DNA from: Sva-07 sp963717385
Lineage (GTDB): Bacteria > Actinomycetota > Acidimicrobiia > Acidimicrobiales > Ilumatobacteraceae
Direction: 5' to 3'
NCBI GenBank assembly: GCA_963717385.1
Contig: CAVQWE010000011.1
Span: forward strand, 62,001 to 126,000
Length of the DNA stretch: 64,000 bases
Shown: positions 55,641 through 63,465 of the stretch, piece by piece
Layout: every line of letters starts with the position of its first letter
Numbering within the stretch: the first letter of the stretch is position 1
Notes under the pieces: model-generated
What the model saw: the letters and a program-made list of their open reading frames with translations, nothing else
Database searches by the model: none
Told to the model about the DNA's origin: nothing
Position numbers and translations under genes: made by a program

Positions 55641-57044
55641 ATGGAGCTCGGGGGCGTACGCCGGTCGGCCGACGCGGTCGCCAACGGCGACGTGTCGGCT
55701 CGAGAACTGGTCGAATCGTCACTCGATCGGATCACCGCCCAACAGCACGAGTTGAACGCATTCGTGTACGTCGATGCCGAGGGCTCGTTGGCAGCAGCCG
55801 ACGCGGTCGATCGGGCACTCGCCGCCGGCGATGAACTCGGCCCACTGGCCGGCGTGCCGTTCGGCGTGAAGGACCTCGAAGACTGCCTTGGCATGCCGAC
55901 CACTCGTGGGTCGCGCTGGTACGCCGACGCGGCCCCGGCGACCAGGGACGACATCCATGTCGAACGCTTCCGGGCCGCCGGTGCGATCCCGATCGGCAAG
56001 ACCGCGGCCCCGGAGTTCGGGGCGTTCGGCTACACCGCCAGCGCGCTGCACGGCGTGACCCGCAATCCGTGGAACCCCGACCGCACACCTGGCGGTTCGA
56101 GCGGCGGCACCGCTGCATCGGTGTCGGCGGGCGCGATCCCGTTCGGCACGGCGAGCGACGGCGGCGGCTCGATCCGTGGGCCGGCAGCGTCGTGCGGTCT
56201 CCCCGGGCTGAAGCCGACCTACGGGCGAGTGCCGACGTTCGGGGTCACTCGCCATGCTGGCAATGCGGTCAACTTCGCGCTCGCCACGACCGTTGCCGAC
56301 ACGGCGCTGTTGTTCGACATCGCGGTCGGCCCCGACATGCGCGACCGAACCAGCCTGCCGGCGCCAGGTGCGTCGTACGTTGACGCCGCAGAGCAACTCG
56401 ACGTGGCCGGACTGCGGTCGGCATGGTCGGCGGATCTCGGCTTCGCGACCACCGATCCAGAGGTCGTTTCCATCACCGAACGGGCCGCCTCGACCCTCGT
56501 CGACGCGGCAGCATTGGTCGACACCGGCCTCGACGTTCAGATCGACGACTTCATCCGCATCTATGCGTTCATGGAGTCTGCCGATCAGTTCGTCGACGTG
56601 CCCGACGACTGGGAAGACCGCCTCGACGAACTCGACCCGCTCGTGGTCGGTGGGTGGGCCCGGAACCGGACGGTGACGCTGCCGCAGTTCGCCAAGGTCG
56701 AGAAGGCGCGCCGCGGCCTCGAGCTGCAGGTGGCCGAGCTGTTCGAGCACGTCGACGTGTTGCTCACCCCGACCAATCCGTGCGCGCCGTTTGCCGCTGA
56801 GGGCCCGATGCCCACCGAGATCGCCGGTCAGCGCTGCCACGCCGGAAGCGCCGCGCTCTTGACCATCTTCGCCAACATCGCCAACCTGCCGTCGATCACC
56901 GTGCCGGCCGGGCTCGATGCCGACGGCCTTCCGCTCGGGCTGATGATCACCGCAGCCCGCCACCGCGAAGACATCTGCCTCCGCCTCGCGCGCATCTTCG
57001 AGCAGGTCTCACCCTGGCCACTCCACGCCCCCGGCTTCACCTGA
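55641..57044 (+). CDS. Amidase signature family protein
   Basis: A 467-residue amidase: catalytic Lys in GVPFGVKDLEDCLG, cis-Ser in SDGGGSIRGPAASCGLPGLK and nucleophile loop PGGSSGGTAASVSAG. It hydrolyses amides or acts on a non-protein substrate; it is not GatA, which is encoded elsewhere here. ATG 55641 is chosen as start. It follows the heliorhodopsin gene by 97 nt with no recognised promoter in between. Confidence 0.9.
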   Translation: MELGGVRRSADAVANGDVSARELVESSLDRITAQQHELNAFVYVDAEGSLAAADAVDRALAAGDELGPLAGVPFGVKDLEDCLGMPTTRGSRWYADAAPATRDDIHVERFRAAGAIPIGKTAAPEFGAFGYTASALHGVTRNPWNPDRTPGGSSGGTAASVSAGAIPFGTASDGGGSIRGPAASCGLPGLKPTYGRVPTFGVTRHAGNAVNFALATTVADTALLFDIAVGPDMRDRTSLPAPGASYVDAAEQLDVAGLRSAWSADLGFATTDPEVVSITERAASTLVDAAALVDTGLDVQIDDFIRIYAFMESADQFVDVPDDWEDRLDELDPLVVGGWARNRTVTLPQFAKVEKARRGLELQVAELFEHVDVLLTPTNPCAPFAAEGPMPTEIAGQRCHAGSAALLTIFANIANLPSITVPAGLDADGLPLGLMITAARHREDICLRLARIFEQVSPWPLHAPGFT

Positions 57045-57047
57045 ATC

Positions 57048-57085
57048 CACCCGATCGACACCTCAGTCGGCGGGCGCATCGGGTG
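57048..57085. terminator. Hairpin between converging amidase and lipoprotein genes
   Basis: CACCCGAT (57048-57055) pairs with ATCGGGTG (57078-57085) just after the amidase stop. The loop is long (22 nt) and there is no U-tract. Confidence 0.4.
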
Positions 57086-57106
57086 TCGTCGACGAGACCG
57101 TTCAGC

Positions 57107-57557
57107 TCAGGGCTCGACGGTGATGCCACCTCCATAGTTGACGTTCTCGAGACTGTTGTACATACAGACGAAGTAGTACGGGCCGGCCGTCAGGTCGACG
57201 GTGTACTCCGTACTGCGGCCGGGCATGGTCGTCGTACCGCCGGCCACGATCTCCCCTCCGCCTTCTCCGAGCGAGCCCGGGTCTGCCGTTCCACTCCGGA
57301 TCGGTTTCGCTGAGTCGCTGGATGTCGCCGAGCGTGATGTCATCAACGGTGATGTGCACGATCGCATGGGTCGCGATCTCCTCGGTCTCGTTCGAGAACG
57401 AGAACTCGGCCGGGCCCGGCGCGAGCGTGTCAGGACCGTCGTAGACACAGCTCGAACCTTCGAAGGTCAGCGTCAACGGACCGTCGTCAGCGGAGTCGTC
57501 GCTCCCGCACGCCGTCAGCACCAACAGCGGCAACGCCGCCACAAGAACTCTGCGCAT
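57107..57557 (-). CDS. Small lipoprotein with cupredoxin-like fold (frameshifted as read)
   Basis: About 149 residues. The signal peptide MRRVLVAALPLLVLTAC gives lipobox Cys17, then GSDDSADDGPLTLTFEGSSC. Beta-rich segments AEFSFSNETEEIATHAIVHI and, after a one-base shift near 57290, GTTTMPGRSTEYTVDLTAGP, YYFVCMYNSLENVNYGGGIT suggest a cupredoxin-like barrel. The usual Cys-His-Met copper ligands are not evident. Start ATG 57557 is preferred over 57566 because AAAGGAG then lies at a normal distance. Confidence 0.6.
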
Positions 57558-57679
57558 GCTGATCATCTCCTTTCGATTCGATCTCACTCGCAAATCGGGG
57601 CGCGGACCAGAGAAGAAGGCCACACGTTCGTCGTGGCGTTCGGTTCCCGACTCACTTGGGTGATGACGGCGAGACCGCG

Positions 57680-58147
57680 TCAGCGCATCGGCCAGCCAGG
57701 CACGAAGCGCGGGGTTCGCGCGGCGTAGTCGGCGTACCCGTCGTAGCGCTCGCTCAGCTGTGCTTCCTCCCACCGGGCCTTGCGATCGAAGAACACCACG
57801 GTGACGACGGCAACCGCCAACGTGACGACACTCCCCGACCGCACCGTCAAGCCGACGACGATCAGGAGCACACCGGTGTAGATCGGGTGTCGGACGTATC
57901 GGTACAGCCCGCCGGTGACGAGATGGCCACGCTCGCTGGGCACAGGCGTCGGGGTCAAGCCGGTCCCGAGTCGCAGCGAGGCGATGACGATCACCGCGAA
58001 CCCCGCGATCACCAGCACCTGACCCGTCGTCCACACCGCAGACCCGGTCGGCCACGCGTCACCACCCGGGAGCAGCACCAGCGAGACGAGCAGCACGACC
58101 TGACCTGCGACGAATGCCCACCCCACCGCACGCTGGTCCACGACCAC
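57680..58147 (-). CDS. Isoprenylcysteine carboxyl methyltransferase (ICMT)/phospholipid methyltransferase-like membrane protein
   Basis: A 155-residue protein with four helices and the ICMT-type signature TGGLYRYVRHPIYTGVLLIV followed by RWEEAQLSERYDGYADYAAR and RFVPGW. It probably methylates a lipid or small molecule with SAM. GTG 58147, 58144 or 58141 may be the start. It lies 21 nt downstream of the TetR gene on the same strand. Confidence 0.83.
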   Translation of the reverse strand: MVVDQRAVGWAFVAGQVVLLVSLVLLPGGDAWPTGSAVWTTGQVLVIAGFAVIVIASLRLGTGLTPTPVPSERGHLVTGGLYRYVRHPIYTGVLLIVVGLTVRSGSVVTLAVAVVTVVFFDRKARWEEAQLSERYDGYADYAARTPRFVPGWPMR

Positions 58148-58168
58148 GAGCGTACGACGCCCGGTCGG

Positions 58169-58822
58169 TCAGCGCTCGGCGTCGAGCCTGACCAGCCCGT
58201 CGAGGATCAGATCGAGCACCAGCTCGAAGCTGCTCGAAGTGTCGCCGGCGAGGTGCTGACGCACGTGGGCGACCATGTGGGGATGGTCCGCCTCGGAGAT
58301 GCTGTCGACGTACTCGATCGCACGCGCTTCGGGGTCGTCTCCCGTGTTCAAACCGAGCTGCTGGAGCGTGTAACCGAGCACGTGGTTGGTGACGGCGTGA
58401 AATCCTTGGTGAGCCAGATCGGCTGACAGACCACTCTGATCGAACAGCCGCAGCAGGTCATCCATCTGCTGCGTGCGAGCCGGGCCCGGCAGATGGCGCA
58501 GCCAGAGCGCCGGCGCCCAGGGATGTCGAACGAACACGTCGTGGGTCGACACCGTCATGGCCCGCACCGCTGCAAGCGGCTCTGAGTCCGGCGACGGCTC
58601 ATCGATCTCCGCAGCGACCGCATCGACCATCAGCGAGAGCAGCTCGTCCTTGTTGGCCACGTGGTTGTAGAGCGACATGACCTGGTAGCCGAGGTTGCGG
58701 GCCAGATGGCGCATGCTCAGCGCATCGACGCCCTCGCGATCGGCGAGCTGCACCGCCACGGCGACGATGCGGTCGCGCTGCAGTGGTTCCCTCGGTGCGG
58801 TGCCCATGTCGCTGTCGATCAT
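58169..58822 (-). CDS. TetR/AcrR family transcriptional regulator
   Basis: A 217-residue regulator of the TetR_C-containing group: HTH LSMRHLARNLGYQVMSLYNH (about 37-56), then a helical ligand domain with HPWAPALWLRHLPGPAR. ATG 58822 follows AAGGGG. The divergent oxidoreductase gene is separated by two 15-bp palindromes, the presumed operators, covering both promoters. Confidence 0.88.
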   Translation of the reverse strand: MIDSDMGTAPREPLQRDRIVAVAVQLADREGVDALSMRHLARNLGYQVMSLYNHVANKDELLSLMVDAVAAEIDEPSPDSEPLAAVRAMTVSTHDVFVRHPWAPALWLRHLPGPARTQQMDDLLRLFDQSGLSADLAHQGFHAVTNHVLGYTLQQLGLNTGDDPEARAIEYVDSISEADHPHMVAHVRQHLAGDTSSSFELVLDLILDGLVRLDAER

Positions 58823-58838
58823 CGCAAACCCCTTGACA

Positions 58839-58874
58839 ACGTACAGTGTACGTCCCACTATGTACACTGTACGT
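58839..58874. promoter_or_regulatory. Double TetR operator between regulator and oxidoreductase genes
   Basis: ACGTACAGTGTACGT (58839-58853) is a perfect palindrome. ATGTACACTGTACGT (58860-58874) differs by one pair. The centres are 21 bp apart, two helical turns, so two dimers could bind the same face of DNA. The second site lies just 20 nt before ATG 58894. Confidence 0.8.
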
Positions 58875-58893
58875 TCAACCCCGAGGAGCACAC

Positions 58894-59922
58894 ATGACCA
58901 CAACGAACCCCGACTTCACCGACACCGCTCTCAGGCTCCCGCCGACCATGCGCGCTGCGGTTGCCCGGCGCTATGGCACCGCCGAGGTCGTCACGATCGA
59001 GGACGTCCCGACACCAGCCGCCACGAAGGGTCGGGTGGTGATTGGCGTCGAGGCGTCATCGCTCAACGCGCTCGACTGGCACTTCCTCACCGGCACGCCC
59101 TACCTGGTTCGGTTGATCGGCGGGCTTCGTCGCCCGAAGCGGATCATCCATGGCGCCGATGTCGCCGGCACCGTTGTTGCAGTCGGGAGCGACGTGACCG
59201 AGTTCGCAGTCGGTGACCGTGTGTTCGGCGAGTGCAGTGGCGGCGGATTCGCCCCGTACCTCGCCACCAGGGCCAGAAACGTCGTTGCGATTCCGACGGG
59301 CGTGTCGTTCGAGGCGGCTGGATCGACACCGGTGGCCGGGCTCACCGCTCTGCAGGGGCTGCGAACGCACGGTGCCACCAGACCTGGCGATCACGTCTTG
59401 ATCAACGGCGCCGCTGGTGGCGTCGGGACGTTCTCGGTGCAGATCGCAAAGGCACTCGGCGCCGAAGTGACCGCCGTGTGCAGCACCCGCAACGTCGACA
59501 TGGTCAAGCGACTCGGCGCCGATCACGTGACGGACTACACGACCGACGATTTCGTCGCTGGGGGCGCCCGCTTCGACGTGATGCTCGACAACGTCGGCAA
59601 TCGCAGCGCAGCCGAGTGCATCAGCGTGCTCCGACCCGGCGCTCGGTATGTGGCCGTCAGCGGTCCGAAGGACAACCGCTGGCTCGGCCCGATCGGTGAC
59701 CTCGTTCGCACCCGTTTCGCCTTCCGACGTGCCGATGCGTCGTTCCACCAGTTCACGGCCGCATCGAACGACGCCGACCTCGCGTTCCTCGGCGAACTCC
59801 TCGCCAGCGGCCAGGTCGTGCCCGAGATCCAACGCACCGTTGGCATCGAGGGCGTCGCCGACGGCCTCGCCGAGATCGGCTCGGGCCACGCAAGGGCCAA
59901 GATCCTCGTCGCCCCCGCCTGA
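58894..59922 (+). CDS. NAD(P)-dependent medium-chain alcohol dehydrogenase/quinone oxidoreductase
   Basis: A 342-residue MDR-family enzyme without structural zinc: VVIGVEASSLNALDWHFLTG, IIHGADVAGTVVAVGSDVTE, GDRVFGECSGGGFAPYLATR and the nucleotide-binding HVLINGAAGGVGTFSVQIAK. It likely reduces quinones or alkenals with NADPH. GAGGAG precedes ATG 58894. It is presumably repressed by the divergent TetR protein and induced by an electrophile or quinone. Confidence 0.9.
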   Translation: MTTTNPDFTDTALRLPPTMRAAVARRYGTAEVVTIEDVPTPAATKGRVVIGVEASSLNALDWHFLTGTPYLVRLIGGLRRPKRIIHGADVAGTVVAVGSDVTEFAVGDRVFGECSGGGFAPYLATRARNVVAIPTGVSFEAAGSTPVAGLTALQGLRTHGATRPGDHVLINGAAGGVGTFSVQIAKALGAEVTAVCSTRNVDMVKRLGADHVTDYTTDDFVAGGARFDVMLDNVGNRSAAECISVLRPGARYVAVSGPKDNRWLGPIGDLVRTRFAFRRADASFHQFTAASNDADLAFLGELLASGQVVPEIQRTVGIEGVADGLAEIGSGHARAKILVAPA

Positions 59923-59935
59923 CCGGCCGCCCCGA

Positions 59936-59987
59936 CGTTCGCGTTGCAGTCTGGATGGGGCGCCCCATCGGAAACGTCACGCGAACG
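59936..59987. terminator. Nested perfect palindrome between converging genes
   Basis: Outer arms CGTTCGCGT (59936-59944) and ACGCGAACG (59979-59987) are perfect complements, enclosing a perfect 16-bp palindrome GATGGGGCGCCCCATC (59954-59969). It fills the gap between two converging genes and is probably a bidirectional terminator, or a palindromic repeat. Confidence 0.55.
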
Positions 59988-59998
59988 GGAGAACGTGG

Positions 59999-60433
59999 TC
60001 AGCTCTTGGCGTAGTCGACCGAGAACCAACGCTCGGGGCGAAGCCGGATGACCACATCGTCAGGCCCGGCGCTGTTGGCGGCGTATCCGCGGCCCATCTC
60101 CTCGCCGAGGTAGCGAATGGCCATCGGAAGGGTCGCCGCCCGGGAGGCGTCGGCATCGAGTGCGACGATCTCGGCGGCCCCCTCGACGGTGACGTACTTG
60201 TACGGCAACGCCTCCTGCTGCGCACACAGCGATGCTCGACCTGCGGCAGCAGCGAGACGCCCCTTGAGCGACGAGGCGCTCGTGAGGACCTCGACGTCAC
60301 CGCCCGGTTCGTACGAGTACCAGACGGGCACCGCGAGGGGTGGGCCATCGGCGCGTTCGATCGCCAGTACGCCGACGTGCAATCCGGCCAGGAACTCCTG
60401 GCGCTCCGACTCGGTCATCCTCTGATCAGCCAT
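59999..60433 (-). CDS. Pyridoxamine 5'-phosphate oxidase/F420-type split-barrel protein
   Basis: A 144-residue split-barrel protein: RQEFLAGLHVGVLAIERADG, PLAVPVWYSYEPGGDVEVLT, SASSLKGRLAAAAGRASLCA and YKYVTVEGAAEIVALDADAS. It fits the PPOX class of F420- or FMN-dependent enzymes. It differs from the two box-controlled paralogs near 24-25 kb. ATG 60433 is chosen; an upstream ATG-like start at 60457 is possible. Confidence 0.82.
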   Translation of the reverse strand: MADQRMTESERQEFLAGLHVGVLAIERADGPPLAVPVWYSYEPGGDVEVLTSASSLKGRLAAAAGRASLCAQQEALPYKYVTVEGAAEIVALDADASRAATLPMAIRYLGEEMGRGYAANSAGPDDVVIRLRPERWFSVDYAKS

Positions 60434-60496
60434 GCCCAGCATCCTTCCAGACGCCACGGTCAGCGCCGACCCGAACCGCTGTGATCAACTGGACCG

Positions 60497-61261
60497 ATGA
60501 GCATCACCGAGCAGCCGGCGCCGCATCTCACCCTGTACCGCGCGACCGGCGCCAAGCCGTCGCCGGACCTGCACCCGAACGGCGTGAACCACCTGGCGCT
60601 CTCGACCGCCGACATGAAGGCGCAGCTGACGTTCTTCGCCGAGGTGCTCGGCTGTCCGACCCGAGCGCTGTATTGGATGCACGGCGTGCCGAACACGTTC
60701 CACGGGTTCGTCGAGTTGGCGGGCGACAGTTACCTCGCGTTCGTCCAGGCGCCCGGCAATCCGACCGAGCCGCAGTGGGGCGTGACGCACTCGGGCAATG
60801 CGGGCGACCCGGTCACGGCCGGCACGATGCAGCACCTCGCGCTCAACGTCGACTCGATCGACGACGTCCTCACCATGCGCGACCGCATCCGCAGCCACGG
60901 CATCCAGGTGATGGGTCCAATCGATCACGGGATGATCCAGTCGATCTACTTCGCCGGACCCGAGAACCTCAGCCTCGAGGTGTGCACCGGCCACGACATC
61001 GACGAACGCCAGTGGATCGACCCCGAGGTGCAGGGATTGTGTGGCATCTCTGCCGACGAACTCGAACGACTCACGAACCCGGCGGGATTCGATCGTCCCG
61101 CCGATCCGATTGCGCAACCCGCCTACGACGAATCGAAGCCGAACATGCACTACCCGCCGGCAGTCCGCGAGGCGATCATGGGCATGCCCGACGCCGCGGT
61201 GTGGGACAACCTCAGCGTGCCGGACCCACCGGTCGCACACCCCGATTCGGAGGCGAGATGA
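60497..61261 (+). CDS. VOC family dioxygenase/glyoxalase-like protein
   Basis: A 254-residue VOC protein: VNHLALSTADMKAQLTFFAE, VLGCPTRALYWMHGV, HLALNVDSIDDVLTMRDRIR and ENLSLEVCTGHDI. His and Glu ligands are consistent with a metal-dependent enzyme such as a ring-cleavage dioxygenase or lyase. A 70-residue C-terminal extension with DRPADPIAQPAYDESKPNMH is not recognised. Overlaps the next VOC gene by ATGA. Confidence 0.83.
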   Translation: MSITEQPAPHLTLYRATGAKPSPDLHPNGVNHLALSTADMKAQLTFFAEVLGCPTRALYWMHGVPNTFHGFVELAGDSYLAFVQAPGNPTEPQWGVTHSGNAGDPVTAGTMQHLALNVDSIDDVLTMRDRIRSHGIQVMGPIDHGMIQSIYFAGPENLSLEVCTGHDIDERQWIDPEVQGLCGISADELERLTNPAGFDRPADPIAQPAYDESKPNMHYPPAVREAIMGMPDAAVWDNLSVPDPPVAHPDSEAR

Positions 61262-61713
61262 GCGATGAAACCAGCGACGGCGGCTTCGACCCGGGGGCGT
61301 TGCCCACGGTTGCATCGGCCGACACCTCGCTACCGGGGACGGTCGAGCTCGGCGTGTTCTCACTGTCGTTGAGCGTGGCCGACCTCGACGCCTCGGTGGA
61401 GTTCTACGGCAAGCTCGGCTTCGTTGCCACCGGCGGCGATGCCGAATCGGGATGGGTCATCCTCAAGAACGGCGAGACCACACTCGGCTTGTTCCACGCC
61501 ATGTTCGAACGCAACATGCTGACGTTCAACCCGGGCCTCACGCCGCGCATGGAACGCATCGAGCAGTTCACCGACATCCGCGACCTCCAGCGATCTCTGG
61601 AGGCCGCCGGCCTCACCGTCGACAGCGCGATCGAACCCGGTAGCTCCGGGCCCGGCTCACTGACGCTGATCGACCCGGACGGCAACCCGATCCTGATCGA
61701 TCAGTTCTTCTGA
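61258..61713 (+). CDS. VOC family protein
   Basis: A 151-residue VOC protein: LGVFSLSLSVADLDASVEFY, LGFVATGGDAESGWVILKNG, LGLFHAMFERNMLTFNPGL and SLTLIDPDGNPILIDQFF. It resembles lactoylglutathione-lyase-like proteins of unknown substrate. It is translationally coupled to the longer VOC protein before it, suggesting a joint function. Confidence 0.83.
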   Translation: MSDETSDGGFDPGALPTVASADTSLPGTVELGVFSLSLSVADLDASVEFYGKLGFVATGGDAESGWVILKNGETTLGLFHAMFERNMLTFNPGLTPRMERIEQFTDIRDLQRSLEAAGLTVDSAIEPGSSGPGSLTLIDPDGNPILIDQFF

Positions 61714-61807
61714 CGCAGCGGACGTCGTCGCGTCCTGCGACAAAATAAATCGGAATAAACGATGATAAAGGAGGTTGTAGAGGCAACACCAACGAAAGGA
61801 ACAACCA
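61714..61807 (+). promoter_or_regulatory. AT-rich leader/promoter of the retinal operon
   Basis: This 94-nt spacer has AAATAAATCGGAATAAAC (61743-61760), strikingly AT-rich against the window, and an AAAGGAGG sequence at 61767-61774 without a usable start just after it. A second ribosome site, GAAAGGA, precedes ATG 61808. A promoter for the downstream operon is likely here. Confidence 0.45.
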
Positions 61808-62029
61808 ATGAAACGCCTCCCGACCTCCGTCCGTCTCAAACTTCCCTTCCTGATCGCCGGCTTCGCCTCGTTCTTGTTCTCGGTCTGGTTGTACTTCGTG
61901 CAGGGAGAGACGACCGCCGGGATCTTCGTCGGACTCTGGGTTCCATCCATCCACTCGCTCGGAACCCTCATGCTGACACCAGTCGACGTTCCGGTCACCG
62001 AGAAGCAGCGCGACGAGGTCATGTCATGA
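61808..62029 (+). CDS. Small membrane protein, first gene of the retinal operon
   Basis: A 73-residue protein not recognised. A basic N-terminus (MKRLPTSVRLKL) is followed by two hydrophobic helices (PFLIAGFASFLFSVWLYFVQ and TAGIFVGLWVPSIHSLGTLM) and a charged C-terminus. Its stop overlaps the start of the next small membrane protein (ATGA), and lycopene cyclase and Blh follow. Base use is like its neighbours. Confidence 0.7.
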   Translation: MKRLPTSVRLKLPFLIAGFASFLFSVWLYFVQGETTAGIFVGLWVPSIHSLGTLMLTPVDVPVTEKQRDEVMS

Positions 62030-62220
62030 GCCTCGCAATTTTCATCGTCGGTGTCTTCGTGTTCCTGATCACCGTCTACGGCACGGTCGTGACCGGCGGA
62101 CTGCTCCTCACCGAGCGTCAACTCGACGAGCAGCCCGAGCTCGAGCCGGAGGCTCCGATCGAGAAGGACCTCGACAGCACAGCCGACCGCGCTCGACGCG
62201 TGATCTCCGCCGAGTTCTGA
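62026..62220 (+). CDS. Small single-pass membrane protein in the retinal operon
   Basis: A 64-residue protein not recognised. One N-terminal helix (LAIFIVGVFVFLITVYGTVV) and an acidic cytoplasmic or periplasmic tail (ERQLDEQPELEPEAPIEKDL) rich in Glu and Pro. Coupled by ATGA to the preceding small gene and 18 nt before lycopene cyclase. The pair may form a small membrane complex. Confidence 0.68.
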   Translation: MSLAIFIVGVFVFLITVYGTVVTGGLLLTERQLDEQPELEPEAPIEKDLDSTADRARRVISAEF

Positions 62221-62238
62221 CGCACGGGAACCGAACCG

Positions 62239-63465
62239 ATGGGCACGACGAGCGTGACAACACACGATGCCGACCTCATCATCGCAGGGGCAGGATGCGC
62301 CGGGCTCAGTGCGCTCTGGCACGTCATGCACAGCACAGCAGGTGATCGCCGTGTCGTGGTCGTCGACCGCAGCTTCGAGCCGGTCGACGACCGGGTGTGG
62401 TCCTTCTGGGGGACCCCGACCACCCCATTCGCCGGCCTCGCCGACCGCACGTGGGATCAGGTCCAGGTCCGCTTCCCCGGATGGGAGTCGACCCAGCAGC
62501 TCCGTGGTCCGGCATGGCCCGGCGAGACCACACGGCGCACGTACATGCGAGTTCGCCGCCGCAACTACGACCAGGCGATTCTCGATGAGGCCCGCACCCG
62601 GCCCAACGTGCGCTTCGTGGCCCAGGACATCATCGACCTCCGCGACGAACGCGACGGCGCCGTCGTCGTACTCCCCGAGGGGGAATTGCGGGCACCGCTG
62701 GTGCTCCAGAGCGCACGCCTCGCTCCCGATGCCCGGGCTGCTGCGGTGCGACATCCGCTCCGTCAGCACTTCGGCGGCTGGGAGGTTCGAACCGAACGGC
62801 CCGTCTTCGACCCCGCGGTCGTGACGCTCATGGACTTCACCCCGCCGCAACACGACGGTACGGCGTTCTTCTACGTCCTTCCCGAGCAGCCCGACCGTGC
62901 CCTCGTCGAACACACGATGTTCTCGCTCGAGGCGCATCCCGACGAATTCCACGATCGCCAGATCCGTGCCCGCCTCGACGCCCTCGGCGCAGGAGAGGTC
63001 TCGATCGAGCGCCGAGAGTACGGGTCGATCCCGATGGAAGATCGACCCTTCGACCAGCGATGGGGTGACCACATCTGGAACATCGGCACCGTCGGTGGCA
63101 TGACCAAACCCACGACCGGCTACACGTTCCAGCGGATCCACGCCCAGACTCGACACCTGGTCGACGGGTGGGCGAGCGGACACGGCCCCCAACCACTCCC
63201 GAGCGCCCCGGCCCGGTTCGGGTTCGCCGACCGAGTGCTGCTCAACATCTTGCACCACCACCCGGACCAGGGACGACCGATCTTCGAACGCCTCTTCCGG
63301 ACCAGCTCGATCGACGACGTACTGACGTTCCTCGACGAGAAGTCCACGATGGCTGCCGACGCCAGGATGGTGGCCAATCTCCCCTGGGGACCGTTCCTGC
63401 GTGCCGCATCAGCAGAGGTGGGAGCCGCTGCGGCGACATCGCTCCGTCGACGCTTCGAACGATGA
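62239..63465 (+). CDS. crtY: Lycopene beta-cyclase, CrtY type
   Basis: A 408-residue flavoprotein: dinucleotide-binding DLIIAGAGCAGLSALWHVMH, DDRVWSFWG, RRTYMRVRRRNYDQAILDEA, then GGWEVRTERPVFDPAVVTLM and the conserved GTVGGMTKPTTGYTFQRI. It cyclises lycopene to beta-carotene, the substrate of the Blh enzyme encoded next. Its stop overlaps the Blh start (ATGA). No phytoene synthase or desaturase is in the window. Confidence 0.93.
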   Translation: MGTTSVTTHDADLIIAGAGCAGLSALWHVMHSTAGDRRVVVVDRSFEPVDDRVWSFWGTPTTPFAGLADRTWDQVQVRFPGWESTQQLRGPAWPGETTRRTYMRVRRRNYDQAILDEARTRPNVRFVAQDIIDLRDERDGAVVVLPEGELRAPLVLQSARLAPDARAAAVRHPLRQHFGGWEVRTERPVFDPAVVTLMDFTPPQHDGTAFFYVLPEQPDRALVEHTMFSLEAHPDEFHDRQIRARLDALGAGEVSIERREYGSIPMEDRPFDQRWGDHIWNIGTVGGMTKPTTGYTFQRIHAQTRHLVDGWASGHGPQPLPSAPARFGFADRVLLNILHHHPDQGRPIFERLFRTSSIDDVLTFLDEKSTMAADARMVANLPWGPFLRAASAEVGAAAATSLRRRFER

